NCBI GenBank assembly: GCA_020634575.1 | Contig: JACKBM010000062.1 | Location: 1 to 37,982 of the forward strand | DNA from: Ardenticatenales bacterium | GTDB lineage: Bacteria; Chloroflexota; Anaerolineae; Promineifilales; Promineifilaceae | Direction of reading: 5' to 3' | Length of the DNA: 37,982 nt | Shown here: positions 24,954-33,098 of the stretch, in pieces | Layout of the letters: each line of letters starts with the position of its first letter | How positions within the stretch are numbered: the first letter of the stretch is position 1 | The notes under the pieces: model-generated | What the model saw: only the letters and a program-made list of their open reading frames with translations | Told to the model about the DNA's origin: nothing | Database searches by the model: none | Translations under genes and position numbers: made by a program

Positions 24954-26786
24954 ATGAATGCCTCCACCCGCGCCCGACGTCTGGGGCGCCAGATCGATCG
25001 CCTGGACCAGCGCATCGCTGAACTCTCGGTCACGACGTTGCGGCTTAGCCAGCTGCGCTTGCTGGCGTTCCTGGCCATCTTTGTGGTCGGCGCGCCTCTC
25101 TTTTTTGCGATTGGGCCAACCGTTTTCTGGCCAGTCGCCCTGCTGCTGGTAATCCTTTTCATCACGTTGGTGGCCCTGCACCGGCGCCGCCAGCTCAGCC
25201 TGACCCGCCATCAGCTAGCCCGCCGGCGCAAACTGACACAATTGGCCCGCCAGCAAATCGATTGGGCCAATCTGCCGCCTTACGCGGGGCCGCAGCCAGA
25301 ACCGGAACACTCCTTTGCTGCTGACATCGACCTGGTCGGGCCACGCTCGTTTCACCAGCTGGTCAGCACCGCCCGAACCCGAGGCGGCCACAACAGGCTT
25401 TACAGCTGGCTGAGCCAGACCCATCCGTCGCTACGCGAAGCGCGGGGGCGGCAGGAGCTCGTCCAGGAGTTGCTGCCCCACACCATCTTGCGCCAGCGTC
25501 TGGCTCTGGCCGCCGATCTGGTGGCAGATGAAACGGGCCATTGGGATACCGAGGCGCTCCTGGCCTGGGCCGAGGCCGGCGCCGACACGCAGCGTTACCG
25601 CAGCTGGCTCATCGCTTCCATCAGCCTGGCCAGCCTGAATCTGGCTCTGTTCATCGCCAATGTCGCTTTCGGGGCGCCGCGTATCTGGCCAGCCGTTTTC
25701 CTGGTCTACCTGGTTGTCACCTTCTCCCAGAGCCGGCTGATCGCCGAAGTTTTTACCGAAGCGACAGCACTACAAGACGCTTTTCGCCAGCTTACAGCCA
25801 TCTTCGCTACCCTGGAGAAGTTCCGGTACCATCGCGCCACCCATCTGGCTGATTTGTGCCAGCCCTTTCAGACCAGCGGCCAGCGCCCCTCAGATTATTT
25901 GCGCCGGGTCGCCGGCGTGGTCAGCGCCACGGCCATTCGCAACAACCCGCTGCTCTGGATGATGGTGAATGCCGCCGTTCCCTGGGATTTCTTCTTCGCC
26001 TACCGGCTGGCGGTGGTCAAAAATGAGGTCGCCGTCGAACTGCCCGATTGGCTGGACCGCTATTATGAACTGGAAGCGTATGCTTCCCTGGCGGAATACG
26101 CTTATCTCAATCCCGGCTACATCTGGCCGGAGCTGGTCGATGGCGCCGAACCCAGGCTAGAAGCAGTCGCCATAGGCCATCCGCTCATCCCGGCCGAGCA
26201 GCGCGTACCAAACGACCTGGCGTTGCAGGGTGAAGGCGCCATGTTGCTCATCACCGGCTCCAATATGGCCGGCAAGAGCACCTTCCTGCGCACTATTGGC
26301 CTGAATCTTGTCGTGGCTTTGGCCGGCGGGCCGGTAGCTGGTCAGGCGTTCCGGGCCGCGCCGATGCGGCTGTTTAGCAGCATCCGCGTCACCGATTCCG
26401 TGACCGATGGCATCTCCTACTTCTACGCTGAAGTGCGGCGCCTGCGAGCCCTACTGGACGCCATCGACGACGACCAGCCACTGTTCTTCCTCATTGACGA
26501 AATCTTCCGCGGTACCAACAACGAGGAGCGCCGGTTGGGCAGCGAGGCGCTAATCCGCGCCCTGAGCCGTTCCAGCGCCAGCGGCCTCATCTCCACCCAT
26601 GACCTGGGGCTGGTCGGGCTGGCTGACGAGATTCCGACGCTGCAGAACTTCCATTTTCGGGATGAAATCGAGGGTGACCGGATGCTCTTTGACTACAGGC
26701 TGCGCCCGGGCCCCAGCCCCACCACCAATGCGCTGCACATCATGCGCACGGCCGGTTTGCCGGTGCCGGAACGGACCGGCCGGTGA
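24954..26786 (+). CDS. Membrane-anchored MutS-family ATPase
   Basis: A 610-residue protein whose last third is a MutS-type ATPase: Walker A TGSNMAGKST (434-443), the MutS-specific DSVTDGISYFYAEVRRL, Walker B FFLIDEIFRGTNNEER (Asp515, Glu516) and STHD with His549. The N-terminal part has two helical pairs rich in hydrophobic residues (about 36-73 and 218-256) that look like transmembrane segments, separated by a helical lever-like region. The mismatch-recognition and connector domains of true MutS are missing, and so is the Smr nuclease of MutS2. It therefore belongs to the poorly studied membrane MutS-like group; its role is unknown. A second in-frame ATG at 24958 is out of phase, so 24954 is kept; there is no good ribosome site. 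An extended -10 (TGGTGCTACACT, hexamer 24793-24798) lies upstream. Confidence 0.88.
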   Translation: MNASTRARRLGRQIDRLDQRIAELSVTTLRLSQLRLLAFLAIFVVGAPLFFAIGPTVFWPVALLLVILFITLVALHRRRQLSLTRHQLARRRKLTQLARQQIDWANLPPYAGPQPEPEHSFAADIDLVGPRSFHQLVSTARTRGGHNRLYSWLSQTHPSLREARGRQELVQELLPHTILRQRLALAADLVADETGHWDTEALLAWAEAGADTQRYRSWLIASISLASLNLALFIANVAFGAPRIWPAVFLVYLVVTFSQSRLIAEVFTEATALQDAFRQLTAIFATLEKFRYHRATHLADLCQPFQTSGQRPSDYLRRVAGVVSATAIRNNPLLWMMVNAAVPWDFFFAYRLAVVKNEVAVELPDWLDRYYELEAYASLAEYAYLNPGYIWPELVDGAEPRLEAVAIGHPLIPAEQRVPNDLALQGEGAMLLITGSNMAGKSTFLRTIGLNLVVALAGGPVAGQAFRAAPMRLFSSIRVTDSVTDGISYFYAEVRRLRALLDAIDDDQPLFFLIDEIFRGTNNEERRLGSEALIRALSRSSASGLISTHDLGLVGLADEIPTLQNFHFRDEIEGDRMLFDYRLRPGPSPTTNALHIMRTAGLPVPERTGR

Positions 26787-26857
26787 TACGACCTATTTAC
26801 CATTAACACCTCCTGTTGTTTATGTAACCATAACCGTTGTCTTTCACGCCCTCTCAC

Positions 26858-26886
26858 CTGACGCTGGCGCGGAAGATTGTTATAAT
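26858..26886 (+). promoter_or_regulatory. Strong extended -10 promoter of the kinase-lipid gene cluster
   Basis: CTGACG at 26858-26863, a 17-bp spacer and TATAAT at 26881-26886, with TG one base before the hexamer (TGTTATAAT), upstream of the Ser/Thr kinase ATG at 26950. The three genes that follow overlap one another, so this may drive the whole unit. Confidence 0.6.
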
Positions 26887-26949
26887 CAGGGTTGCCGGGG
26901 CTAGCAGCAGGATTCCGAGCCAACCCTGAAGCCAGGAGCATCAACGTTA

Positions 26950-28623
26950 ATGAGCAGCCAGAAACCGAGTTGGATCGGCCAGACCCTGGCCGGGCGCTAC
27001 AAGATTGAAACATTGCTGGGCCAGGGTGGTATGTCAGCCGTCTACAAAGCGACAGACCCAAACCTGCGCCGCACCGTCGCTATCAAACTGATTCACCCCC
27101 ACCTCGCTTCTGATGAAGACTTCGTCCGCCGCTTTGAAGAAGAAGCCGCCGCCGTCGCCAGCTTGCGCCACGCCAACATCATTCAGGTTTACGATTTTTC
27201 CCATGACGGCGACACCTATTACATGGTGCTTGAGTATCTGCCGGGCGAATCGCTGGATCAACGGTTAATCAAGCTCAACAACCGCTCCGAGCGTCTGGAT
27301 GTTCTCAAATCAGCCGAGTTTATGCACTCGCTCTGCAGCGCCGTCGCCTACGCCCATGATGAGGGCATGATCCACCGCGACCTCAAACCGGCCAACGTGA
27401 TGATCACGCCCAACGAACAGGTCGTGCTGATGGACTTCGGCATCGCCAAAATCATGGGCGGTGAGAGCCACACCGCTACGGGAGCGCTCGTCGGGACCAT
27501 TGTTTACATGTCGCCGGAGCAGATTCGTGGCGAAGCAGCCGGCCCCTCTTCCGATATTTACGCGCTCGGTATCATCCTGTACGAAATGGTCACCGGCCGG
27601 CGCCCCTTCCAGGGCGAAAACACGGCCGCCACCATGATGGCGCATCTCAACGAGCCCATCCCGGACGCCCGCCAATACAATCCCAGCACGCCCAACGAGA
27701 TCATCGCGATTATCGAGAAGGCGCTGGCCAAAAACCCGGGCAGCCGCTATCAGACGGCCCACGAAATGGCCCATGATTTGCGCCAATTCCTGGGCATCAG
27801 TTCCCAGGTACAGAGCGGCATTCGCTCAGGCGCTAACCCCACTGTGATGCTGCACCCGGAAACAGAAGTGGTCCAGCCAGGCTTTGTTCCGGTCAGACCA
27901 GGGCCAGCGAGTTCACAGGTCAGTTCTGGCGTATCCCAGGCTGATTCTGGCATCAAGCAGACCGATTCCGCCATCCGCAGCAGCGGCAAAGGCACCCGCG
28001 TTCTCAGCGGTTTAGGGCTTGTGTTCTTGATTCTGGTTATTGGTGGTTGCGCCGGCATTTTTTTCCTGAGCAGCCAGTTGAGCATTTTCGGGGAAGATGC
28101 GTCGCCGACGCCGGCCATAGCCGCCATCACCGACACCCCGGCCCCGACTGAGGCGCCCACCGAGGAACCCGCCACAGACACGCCGGTGCCGACCGCAGAG
28201 GATACGGCCACCGCGCCGGCGGCTGACGCCACGGAACCACCAGCCGCGCCCACTGAGGATACGACGCCCCAGGCCACGGCTACGCGACGCCCGACCCAGC
28301 CGCCCCCCACTGCCGTTCCCTTTCAGGGCGTCCAACTGACTAATATTCGTGAAGAAGATGGCAATTATGTGATTGACTATCGCATTGTCGGCTTTGCCGT
28401 TGCCCCCATTGGCGTCCATCTACACTTCTATTTCAACAACATCACGGAAAATGATGCCGGTATCGGCGGCACGGGACCGTACATTGAGTATGATGGCCTG
28501 CCGCCTTTTGTTTATGAAGCCCCGGATGAGACTCCGTTTGGGGCAACCCAGGTCTGCGCCGTGATGGCCGGTCGTCTTCATCAGATTCGGCCAGGCAGCA
28601 GCAGTTGTATTGATATACCTTGA
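26950..28623 (+). CDS. Transmembrane Ser/Thr protein kinase (PknB-like, without PASTA)
   Basis: A 557-residue eukaryotic-type kinase. The catalytic domain (about 17-282) has the Gly loop LGQGGMSAVYKA, Lys46 in AIKL, HRDLKPANVM with catalytic Asp144, DFGIAKI (162-168) and GTIVYMSPEQ. A Ser/Gln/Val-rich juxtamembrane part holds many possible autophosphorylation sites. One transmembrane helix (about 351-376) leads to a Thr/Pro/Ala/Glu-rich stalk (385-457) and an outside beta domain of about 95 residues (FQGVQLTNIREEDGNYVIDYR...). There are no PASTA repeats, so the signal is not likely to be muropeptide in the PknB manner. The stop overlaps the TTG start of the next gene (TTGA), so kinase and lipid genes are co-expressed. 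Confidence 0.95.
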   Translation: MSSQKPSWIGQTLAGRYKIETLLGQGGMSAVYKATDPNLRRTVAIKLIHPHLASDEDFVRRFEEEAAAVASLRHANIIQVYDFSHDGDTYYMVLEYLPGESLDQRLIKLNNRSERLDVLKSAEFMHSLCSAVAYAHDEGMIHRDLKPANVMITPNEQVVLMDFGIAKIMGGESHTATGALVGTIVYMSPEQIRGEAAGPSSDIYALGIILYEMVTGRRPFQGENTAATMMAHLNEPIPDARQYNPSTPNEIIAIIEKALAKNPGSRYQTAHEMAHDLRQFLGISSQVQSGIRSGANPTVMLHPETEVVQPGFVPVRPGPASSQVSSGVSQADSGIKQTDSAIRSSGKGTRVLSGLGLVFLILVIGGCAGIFFLSSQLSIFGEDASPTPAIAAITDTPAPTEAPTEEPATDTPVPTAEDTATAPAADATEPPAAPTEDTTPQATATRRPTQPPPTAVPFQGVQLTNIREEDGNYVIDYRIVGFAVAPIGVHLHFYFNNITENDAGIGGTGPYIEYDGLPPFVYEAPDETPFGATQVCAVMAGRLHQIRPGSSSCIDIP

Positions 28624-29822
28624 CGTTCGCAACAACCGCCGTCACCAGCCTGCAACGTCGCTGGTTGGTGGCTCTGATCCTCTATCTCCTTGTCACAGGG
28701 GCTGTTTACCTATACCTGGCTGAGCGCTGGGTACCGGCCGGTCGCTGGCTTACGCTCGCCATCCTTCTGGGCGGCCTGAATCTGGCCAACCTCTGGTGGC
28801 GGCTGCCGCTCAACCGCCGGGCGGAAAGCGGCGAGCTGCTGGCCGGCCTGGGTGCAGGCAATTGGCTGACACTCAGCCGGGGTATCGCCATCAGCCTGAC
28901 AGGCGCCTTTCTGGTGGCAGACCGACCGGCCGGCAGCCTGGCCTGGCTCCCCGTCCTCTTCTACACCGCCGCAGACATCGCCGATTATTTTGATGGTTAC
29001 CTGGCCCGCCGCGCCAATCACGCCACCCAATTAGGTGAATACCTGGACGTCAGTTACGATGGTCTGGGCATGTTGCTGGTCAGCCTGCTGGCGGTTCGTT
29101 TTGGCCAGCTGCCGGCCTGGTATTTGCTCCTGGGTCTGGCCCGTTACCTCTTTCTGATTGGCATTTGGCTGCGACAAAAACTGGGCTGGCCCGTATATCC
29201 CATGCATGGCAGCGTCCACCGGCGCGTTTTCGCCGGTTTCCAGATGGGTTTTATGAGCGTCGTCCTCTGGCCAATTGTGCCGCCTTTGCCGGCTACCATC
29301 GCCGGTACCATATTTGCCCTCCCCACCGCCCTGGGCTTCCTGCGCGACTGGTTCATCACTGCGGGCACCTTTGCCGCTGACAATCGCACCTACCGCCGAG
29401 TGCAGCAGTTTCTCTACTTTCACAGCACCAGCTGGCTGCCGCTTCTGCTGCGGCTCACCTGTGTCCTGGCCCTGATCTGGGTGTTCTGGCGAGCCGCGCC
29501 TATCTGGCAGCCAGCGAGCTGGGTCGAGCTGTTTACCGGCTGGGGGCTGCCATTGCCGGCGCTCTGGGCCACACTCTGCGCCTTGCTGGGCCTTGTAGCC
29601 CTGTTCTCCCAGCTCCTGGGCGCGATGACGCGCGTCTGGTCGCTCTTCTACCTCTTTCCCATCGGCTTTGATCTGCTGGCCACGGGCCAGAGCTGGCTTC
29701 ACCTGGTCGCCATCGCTGCCACCTGCGCCCTGATGATTCTCGGGCCGGGCTGGCTGGCGTTATGGCGGCCTGAGTTGCCCTATATTTTGCGCCGGGCTGG
29801 TGAAAGCGAGCCGTCCGCGTGA
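28620..29822 (+). CDS. CDP-alcohol phosphatidyltransferase family membrane protein
   Basis: A 400-residue multi-pass protein. The family signature D-G-x2-A-R-x8-G-x3-D-x3-D is perfect: Asp125, Gly126, Ala129, Arg130, Gly139, Asp143 and Asp147 within DIADYFDGYLARRANHATQL and the residues that follow. Enzymes of this family transfer a phosphate-linked head group from CDP-diacylglycerol or a CDP-alcohol to an alcohol, making phospholipids or lipid-linked polyols. At 400 residues it is about twice the usual size; the C-terminal half adds six or more hydrophobic helices and may be a second domain. The acceptor is unknown. The start is a TTG that overlaps the kinase stop by 4 bases (TTGA); no ATG occurs until about residue 150. 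It in turn overlaps the next gene by GTGA. Confidence 0.88.
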   Translation: MTFATTAVTSLQRRWLVALILYLLVTGAVYLYLAERWVPAGRWLTLAILLGGLNLANLWWRLPLNRRAESGELLAGLGAGNWLTLSRGIAISLTGAFLVADRPAGSLAWLPVLFYTAADIADYFDGYLARRANHATQLGEYLDVSYDGLGMLLVSLLAVRFGQLPAWYLLLGLARYLFLIGIWLRQKLGWPVYPMHGSVHRRVFAGFQMGFMSVVLWPIVPPLPATIAGTIFALPTALGFLRDWFITAGTFAADNRTYRRVQQFLYFHSTSWLPLLLRLTCVLALIWVFWRAAPIWQPASWVELFTGWGLPLPALWATLCALLGLVALFSQLLGAMTRVWSLFYLFPIGFDLLATGQSWLHLVAIAATCALMILGPGWLALWRPELPYILRRAGESEPSA

Positions 29823-30823
29823 AAAACAAACGTCTCTGGTGGCTGCTGTTCTGGTTTGTGGCCATCTTTCTGGTCGTCTGGGCGCTGAGTGCGGTGCCGC
29901 TGAGCGAGACGGTCGCTCTGTTGTTGAAGCTGCGGCCTGCCGATTTGCTCATCTGGTTATTGATGAACCTGGTGGTCGTGGTGACGATGACCGGCCGGTG
30001 GTGGTACGTCCTCGAAGGCATGGGCTACAAACTTCCCCTCGCCAAGCTGACCACCTACCGCCTGGCCGCCTACGGCGTCAGCTACTTCACGCCGGGCCCC
30101 CAGTTCGGCGGTGAACCATTTCTCGTCTTCCCGGTACAGCAACGTCACGATGTGCCCACAACCACCGCTATCGCCGCTGTCTCCGTAGAAAAAGCCCTTG
30201 AGCTGCTGGTCAATTTTCTCTTTCTGGCCACCGGGCTGTTGATTTCTCTGCTCGGCCAGGGCGAAAAAGGGGCATTGACTTATGGGCTGATCCCGCTGGT
30301 CATCGGCCTGATTTCGGTGCCCGTCACCTTCCTCTGGCTGTTCTGGCGGGGTCAGCAGCCGATCTCCCGCCTGCTGCGTTGGTTACAGGGCCGCATTAGC
30401 CGTCTGCGCCTGGGCAAAACATTGGCCCGGATTGAAGAGGTTGAAGACGGCATTACCGCTTTCTGTCGCCATGCGCCCCGCGCCATGCGGCTGGCATTGT
30501 TGGGTTCCTTTATCAATTGGAGTCTGATGCTGCTGGAATACTGGTTTCTCTACTACATCCTCGGCACGCCGCTGACGCCGCTGATGCTGGCCACCGCCTA
30601 CACCGCTGCCCGGCTCGCCTTCCTCGTCCCCACGCCCGGCGCTCTGGGCGCCCTCGAGGCCAGCCAGGTCGCCGCCACAAGCTTGATGGGGCTCGACCCG
30701 GCCCTCGGCTTCAGCACCGCCCTCCTCATCCGCCTCCGCGACATCCTCATTGGCGTGGTCGGCCTGCTTTATGCTCGCCAGCTGGGGAAGAATGATGATC
30801 GGGAAAGGCGGTCGTTGTTTTAG
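29819..30823 (+). CDS. LPG-synthase-TM / flippase-like (UPF0104) membrane protein
   Basis: A 334-residue protein with about eight hydrophobic segments and the landmarks of the lysylphosphatidylglycerol synthase TM/UPF0104 family: RPADLLIWLLMNLVVVV, RWWYVLEGMG, ISYFTPGPQFGGEPFLVFP-like VSYFTPGPQFGGEP, AAVSVEKALELLVN and TPGALGALEASQ. The cytoplasmic aminoacyl-transferase domain of MprF is absent, so it can only be the lipid-transport half or a stand-alone relative. It starts with GTG overlapping the CDP-alcohol transferase stop, so it probably moves or handles the lipid made by that enzyme. The stop codon TAG is the first triplet of a heptanucleotide microsatellite. Confidence 0.9.
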   Translation: MKNKRLWWLLFWFVAIFLVVWALSAVPLSETVALLLKLRPADLLIWLLMNLVVVVTMTGRWWYVLEGMGYKLPLAKLTTYRLAAYGVSYFTPGPQFGGEPFLVFPVQQRHDVPTTTAIAAVSVEKALELLVNFLFLATGLLISLLGQGEKGALTYGLIPLVIGLISVPVTFLWLFWRGQQPISRLLRWLQGRISRLRLGKTLARIEEVEDGITAFCRHAPRAMRLALLGSFINWSLMLLEYWFLYYILGTPLTPLMLATAYTAARLAFLVPTPGALGALEASQVAATSLMGLDPALGFSTALLIRLRDILIGVVGLLYARQLGKNDDRERRSLF

Positions 30824-30893
30824 CTATTAGCTATTAGCTATTAGCTGTTAGCTGTTAGTACGGGGCGTTGCCCCTTTCGGTGGTCAGTGAACA
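30821..30893. repeat. Heptanucleotide microsatellite plus a 27-bp-family repeat
   Basis: After TAG, the 7-mer CTATTAG occurs three times and CTGTTAG twice (30824-30858), directly followed by TACGGGGCGTTGCCCCTTTC and GGTGGTCAGT (to about 30890). On the opposite strand the heptamer is the GCTAACA type of 16255-16275, and the following part matches the 27-bp unit at 16108-16185. The first TAG is the stop codon of the flippase-like gene. Confidence 0.75.
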
Positions 30894-30938
30894 GAAACGT
30901 GGCGCTTTAGGGCCTCGGTGCTCGCGGCGCCCTACGTA

Positions 30939-32507
30939 TCAGCCAATCCAATACACCCGTATCGTTGGCCCATCATGCAACCTCGATGGGCTAATCTCCT
31001 GCAACAGTTCGCCCTCCCGAAATAGCGCTCGATAAAACGCGGCCTCAACCGCAAAACGCTCCGGGTCACTCAGGTAGCGGTCATACATCTCGCTGCTGAC
31101 GACCACGTAGGCATAACCTCTAGCCCGAAGGCCGGCCAGATCTTCGCCCACATTCCCCAGGGCAAAGGCGCGCATAAAGCCGTAGCCGCTCATGTCATCG
31201 ATGCTGTACTCTTCGTAGGCGATGTTGGCGTGTTGGGGGATGTGATTGACCACCCAGTCACGGGCCAGTACGCGGGTGCTGCCCGCCGCCAGGCTGCGGT
31301 TTGTCTGCACCATAACCATTATGGCGGGCAGCAGTGCCAGACCGGTCAGCACCCAGACCGGCCCGGGCCGCAATCGGCCGGTCCCGCCCCATCTCGCCAC
31401 CAACCGATCGCTCGCCTCGACCAGGCCCAGCCCAGCGCACAGCGCCAGAACAGGCAGCACAGGTAACAGCCAGCGTGCCTGGTGCAGAGCCAGCCAGCTG
31501 ATGCACAGGACAAACAGCAGCAGAAAGCCCAACAACCACAAAGGCTCAGCGCGGCGCCGGTAGACGGCCCAGCTCACACCAAACAGGCCAATAGCCAGTT
31601 GCCAGATGGAAAGATTAGCCGGCAAAGCCACCCCGAGATACCAGAGAAAATTACCGGCCGGTCCCAAACCATCCGCCCCCGGATGCACCGTCCGCGCCTC
31701 AAACAAAAGCACCCTCATCGTCGTCGGGAAATCAAGGTAGAAATAGGGATGGACGAGGCCGAGGCCGGCGGCAGCCAGGAGCAACAGCAGCGCTAGCTCT
31801 CCTAACGGACGCCTGGCTACCCAGTCAGGGCTGCGCCCTTGCCAGGCTCGCAAGCAGATGAGACCGGCCGGTAAGGCCAGCAACGTCGCCAGGTAATATT
31901 TACTGGCGATCGCCATACCGATCACCAGCCCCACAACCATCAGCCGCCGCCGGCTCGGTGTATCCCACCAATACCAGATTGTGCTGAAGGCCAACAAGGT
32001 GAAGAAAATGGAGGCGCTGTCCGTCCGTACCAGCTTGGTTTGCAGCAGAACGCCGGGATAACTCATGAAGAGCAGAGCCGCAACCAACCCAACACGTTTA
32101 TCCAGCAGACGCCGGCCCAGAGAAAACACCAGGCCCGCTGCCCCGACCGCATAAGCGCCCGCCAGCAAACGGCCCCATTGATAGAGCCACGCATCCTCAG
32201 CATAAAGCCGATCCCGCATCAACGCTGCCCGCGTAAAAAGCGCATCATTACCGGTTAGCAGCGCGTCCAGCCGGTAAATGGCTGCCAACGGATAAGTCAG
32301 CGTGGTGCCGGGGTGCCCCATGTTGGCCGCAGCCAGATTGCCGGTGGTGGCTATCTCCACGGCAATGCTGACAAAAGTCGGCTCATCAATTTCGGCAATA
32401 TGGGGCAGGTCCCGGTTTATGCCCCACAACTGGATGCTTGTAGCCAGCAGCAGAACAGCCGCCAGCCAAATATGGTAGCCACCCGCACGCACCCCCTTTG
32501 CCAGCAT
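30939..32507 (-). CDS. GT39/ArnT-like membrane glycosyltransferase
   Basis: A 522-residue protein with 10-12 transmembrane helices and a soluble C-terminal domain of about 110 residues. The first outside loop carries the acidic pair in HIAEIDEPTF (Asp41, Glu42), the catalytic DE of polyprenol-phosphate-sugar-dependent transferases (GT39, GT83 and related GT-C enzymes). GHPGTTLTYPLAA and the second loop are also in the style of this family. Such enzymes use dolichol- or undecaprenyl-phosphate sugars to glycosylate proteins or lipids on the outer face. Acceptor and sugar are unknown. A good ribosome site (GAGGG) precedes the ATG. It converges with the kinase-lipid cluster and is divergent from the small gene at 32757. 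Confidence 0.85.
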   Translation of the reverse strand: MLAKGVRAGGYHIWLAAVLLLATSIQLWGINRDLPHIAEIDEPTFVSIAVEIATTGNLAAANMGHPGTTLTYPLAAIYRLDALLTGNDALFTRAALMRDRLYAEDAWLYQWGRLLAGAYAVGAAGLVFSLGRRLLDKRVGLVAALLFMSYPGVLLQTKLVRTDSASIFFTLLAFSTIWYWWDTPSRRRLMVVGLVIGMAIASKYYLATLLALPAGLICLRAWQGRSPDWVARRPLGELALLLLLAAAGLGLVHPYFYLDFPTTMRVLLFEARTVHPGADGLGPAGNFLWYLGVALPANLSIWQLAIGLFGVSWAVYRRRAEPLWLLGFLLLFVLCISWLALHQARWLLPVLPVLALCAGLGLVEASDRLVARWGGTGRLRPGPVWVLTGLALLPAIMVMVQTNRSLAAGSTRVLARDWVVNHIPQHANIAYEEYSIDDMSGYGFMRAFALGNVGEDLAGLRARGYAYVVVSSEMYDRYLSDPERFAVEAAFYRALFREGELLQEISPSRLHDGPTIRVYWIG

Positions 32508-32702
32508 ATTCCCTCACTTGCCGCCAACATGGACTATCACCTGCCTAACGAATAGTAACCATACCCGATACGGGCCCACCGAGGTGACTAGAAGTCATCA
32601 TAGAGGTCATCCATGCAGGAAACAAGGGCCAATCGAGGCAGAATGGCAAGAACCAATATCTGCCTCTAAACAAGCCCTCAGCGATATCCCAGAATTCTGG
32701 GA

Positions 32703-32730
32703 TTCCATCTCATTGGCCCAGGCCTATAAT
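32703..32730 (+). promoter_or_regulatory. Possible promoter of the small barrel-like gene
   Basis: A consensus TATAAT stands at 32725-32730, 26 nt before the ATG at 32757, and a weak TTCCAT at 32703-32708 with a 16-bp spacer is the only -35 candidate. The ribosome site GAGGTG is at 32746-32751. The rest of the 249-bp gap upstream holds nothing I can name. Confidence 0.35.
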
Positions 32731-32756
32731 GTTGCCAAAATATAAGAGGTGCAATC

Positions 32757-33062
32757 ATGATTCTCCTGCGCATTGAACATCCAGTCCCTGATTTTGACGC
32801 CTGGAAGGTAGCCTTCGACAGTGACCCGGTCAACAGAAGAAAATCCGGCGTAAAGACACACCGGGTTTTGCGGCTGGTCGAGAACCCATGTTATGCTATC
32901 ATCGATCTTGAGTTCGAAACTCAGGCCGAAGCAGAAGCACTCCTGAGCGCCATGCAACAGGTTTGGCAGCGTGTTGCCGGGAGTATCATGTCCAGTCCCC
33001 AGTGGCAATTCTCGGAAATCATAGAGGCCAAAGTCTACGAAAATGGCCCGAGTGCCACCTGA
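32757..33062 (+). CDS. Small dimeric alpha-beta barrel-like protein (ABM/cyclase type)
   Basis: A 101-residue protein that starts with a strand MILLRIEHPVPDFDAWKVAFDSDPVNRRKSGV and continues with THRVLRL, CYAIIDLEFETQAEAEALLSAMQQVWQ and a closing strand. This order (strand-helix-strand-strand-helix-strand, with a DFDAWK entry helix) is typical of ferredoxin-like dimeric barrel proteins of the ABM/cyclase kind. No active residues can be given. It is followed after 36 bp by a LuxR regulator gene on the same strand and may be co-transcribed. Confidence 0.75.
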   Translation: MILLRIEHPVPDFDAWKVAFDSDPVNRRKSGVKTHRVLRLVENPCYAIIDLEFETQAEAEALLSAMQQVWQRVAGSIMSSPQWQFSEIIEAKVYENGPSAT

Positions 33063-33098
33063 CAAATGTGAATATCAGCATCCATAGGGGGTACCTGA

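Noticed and set aside
32508..32745. Open frame of 75 codons upstream of the barrel-like gene
   Set aside because: No ribosome site, atypical composition and partial overlap with the promoter-like TATAAT region; it is most likely non-coding.
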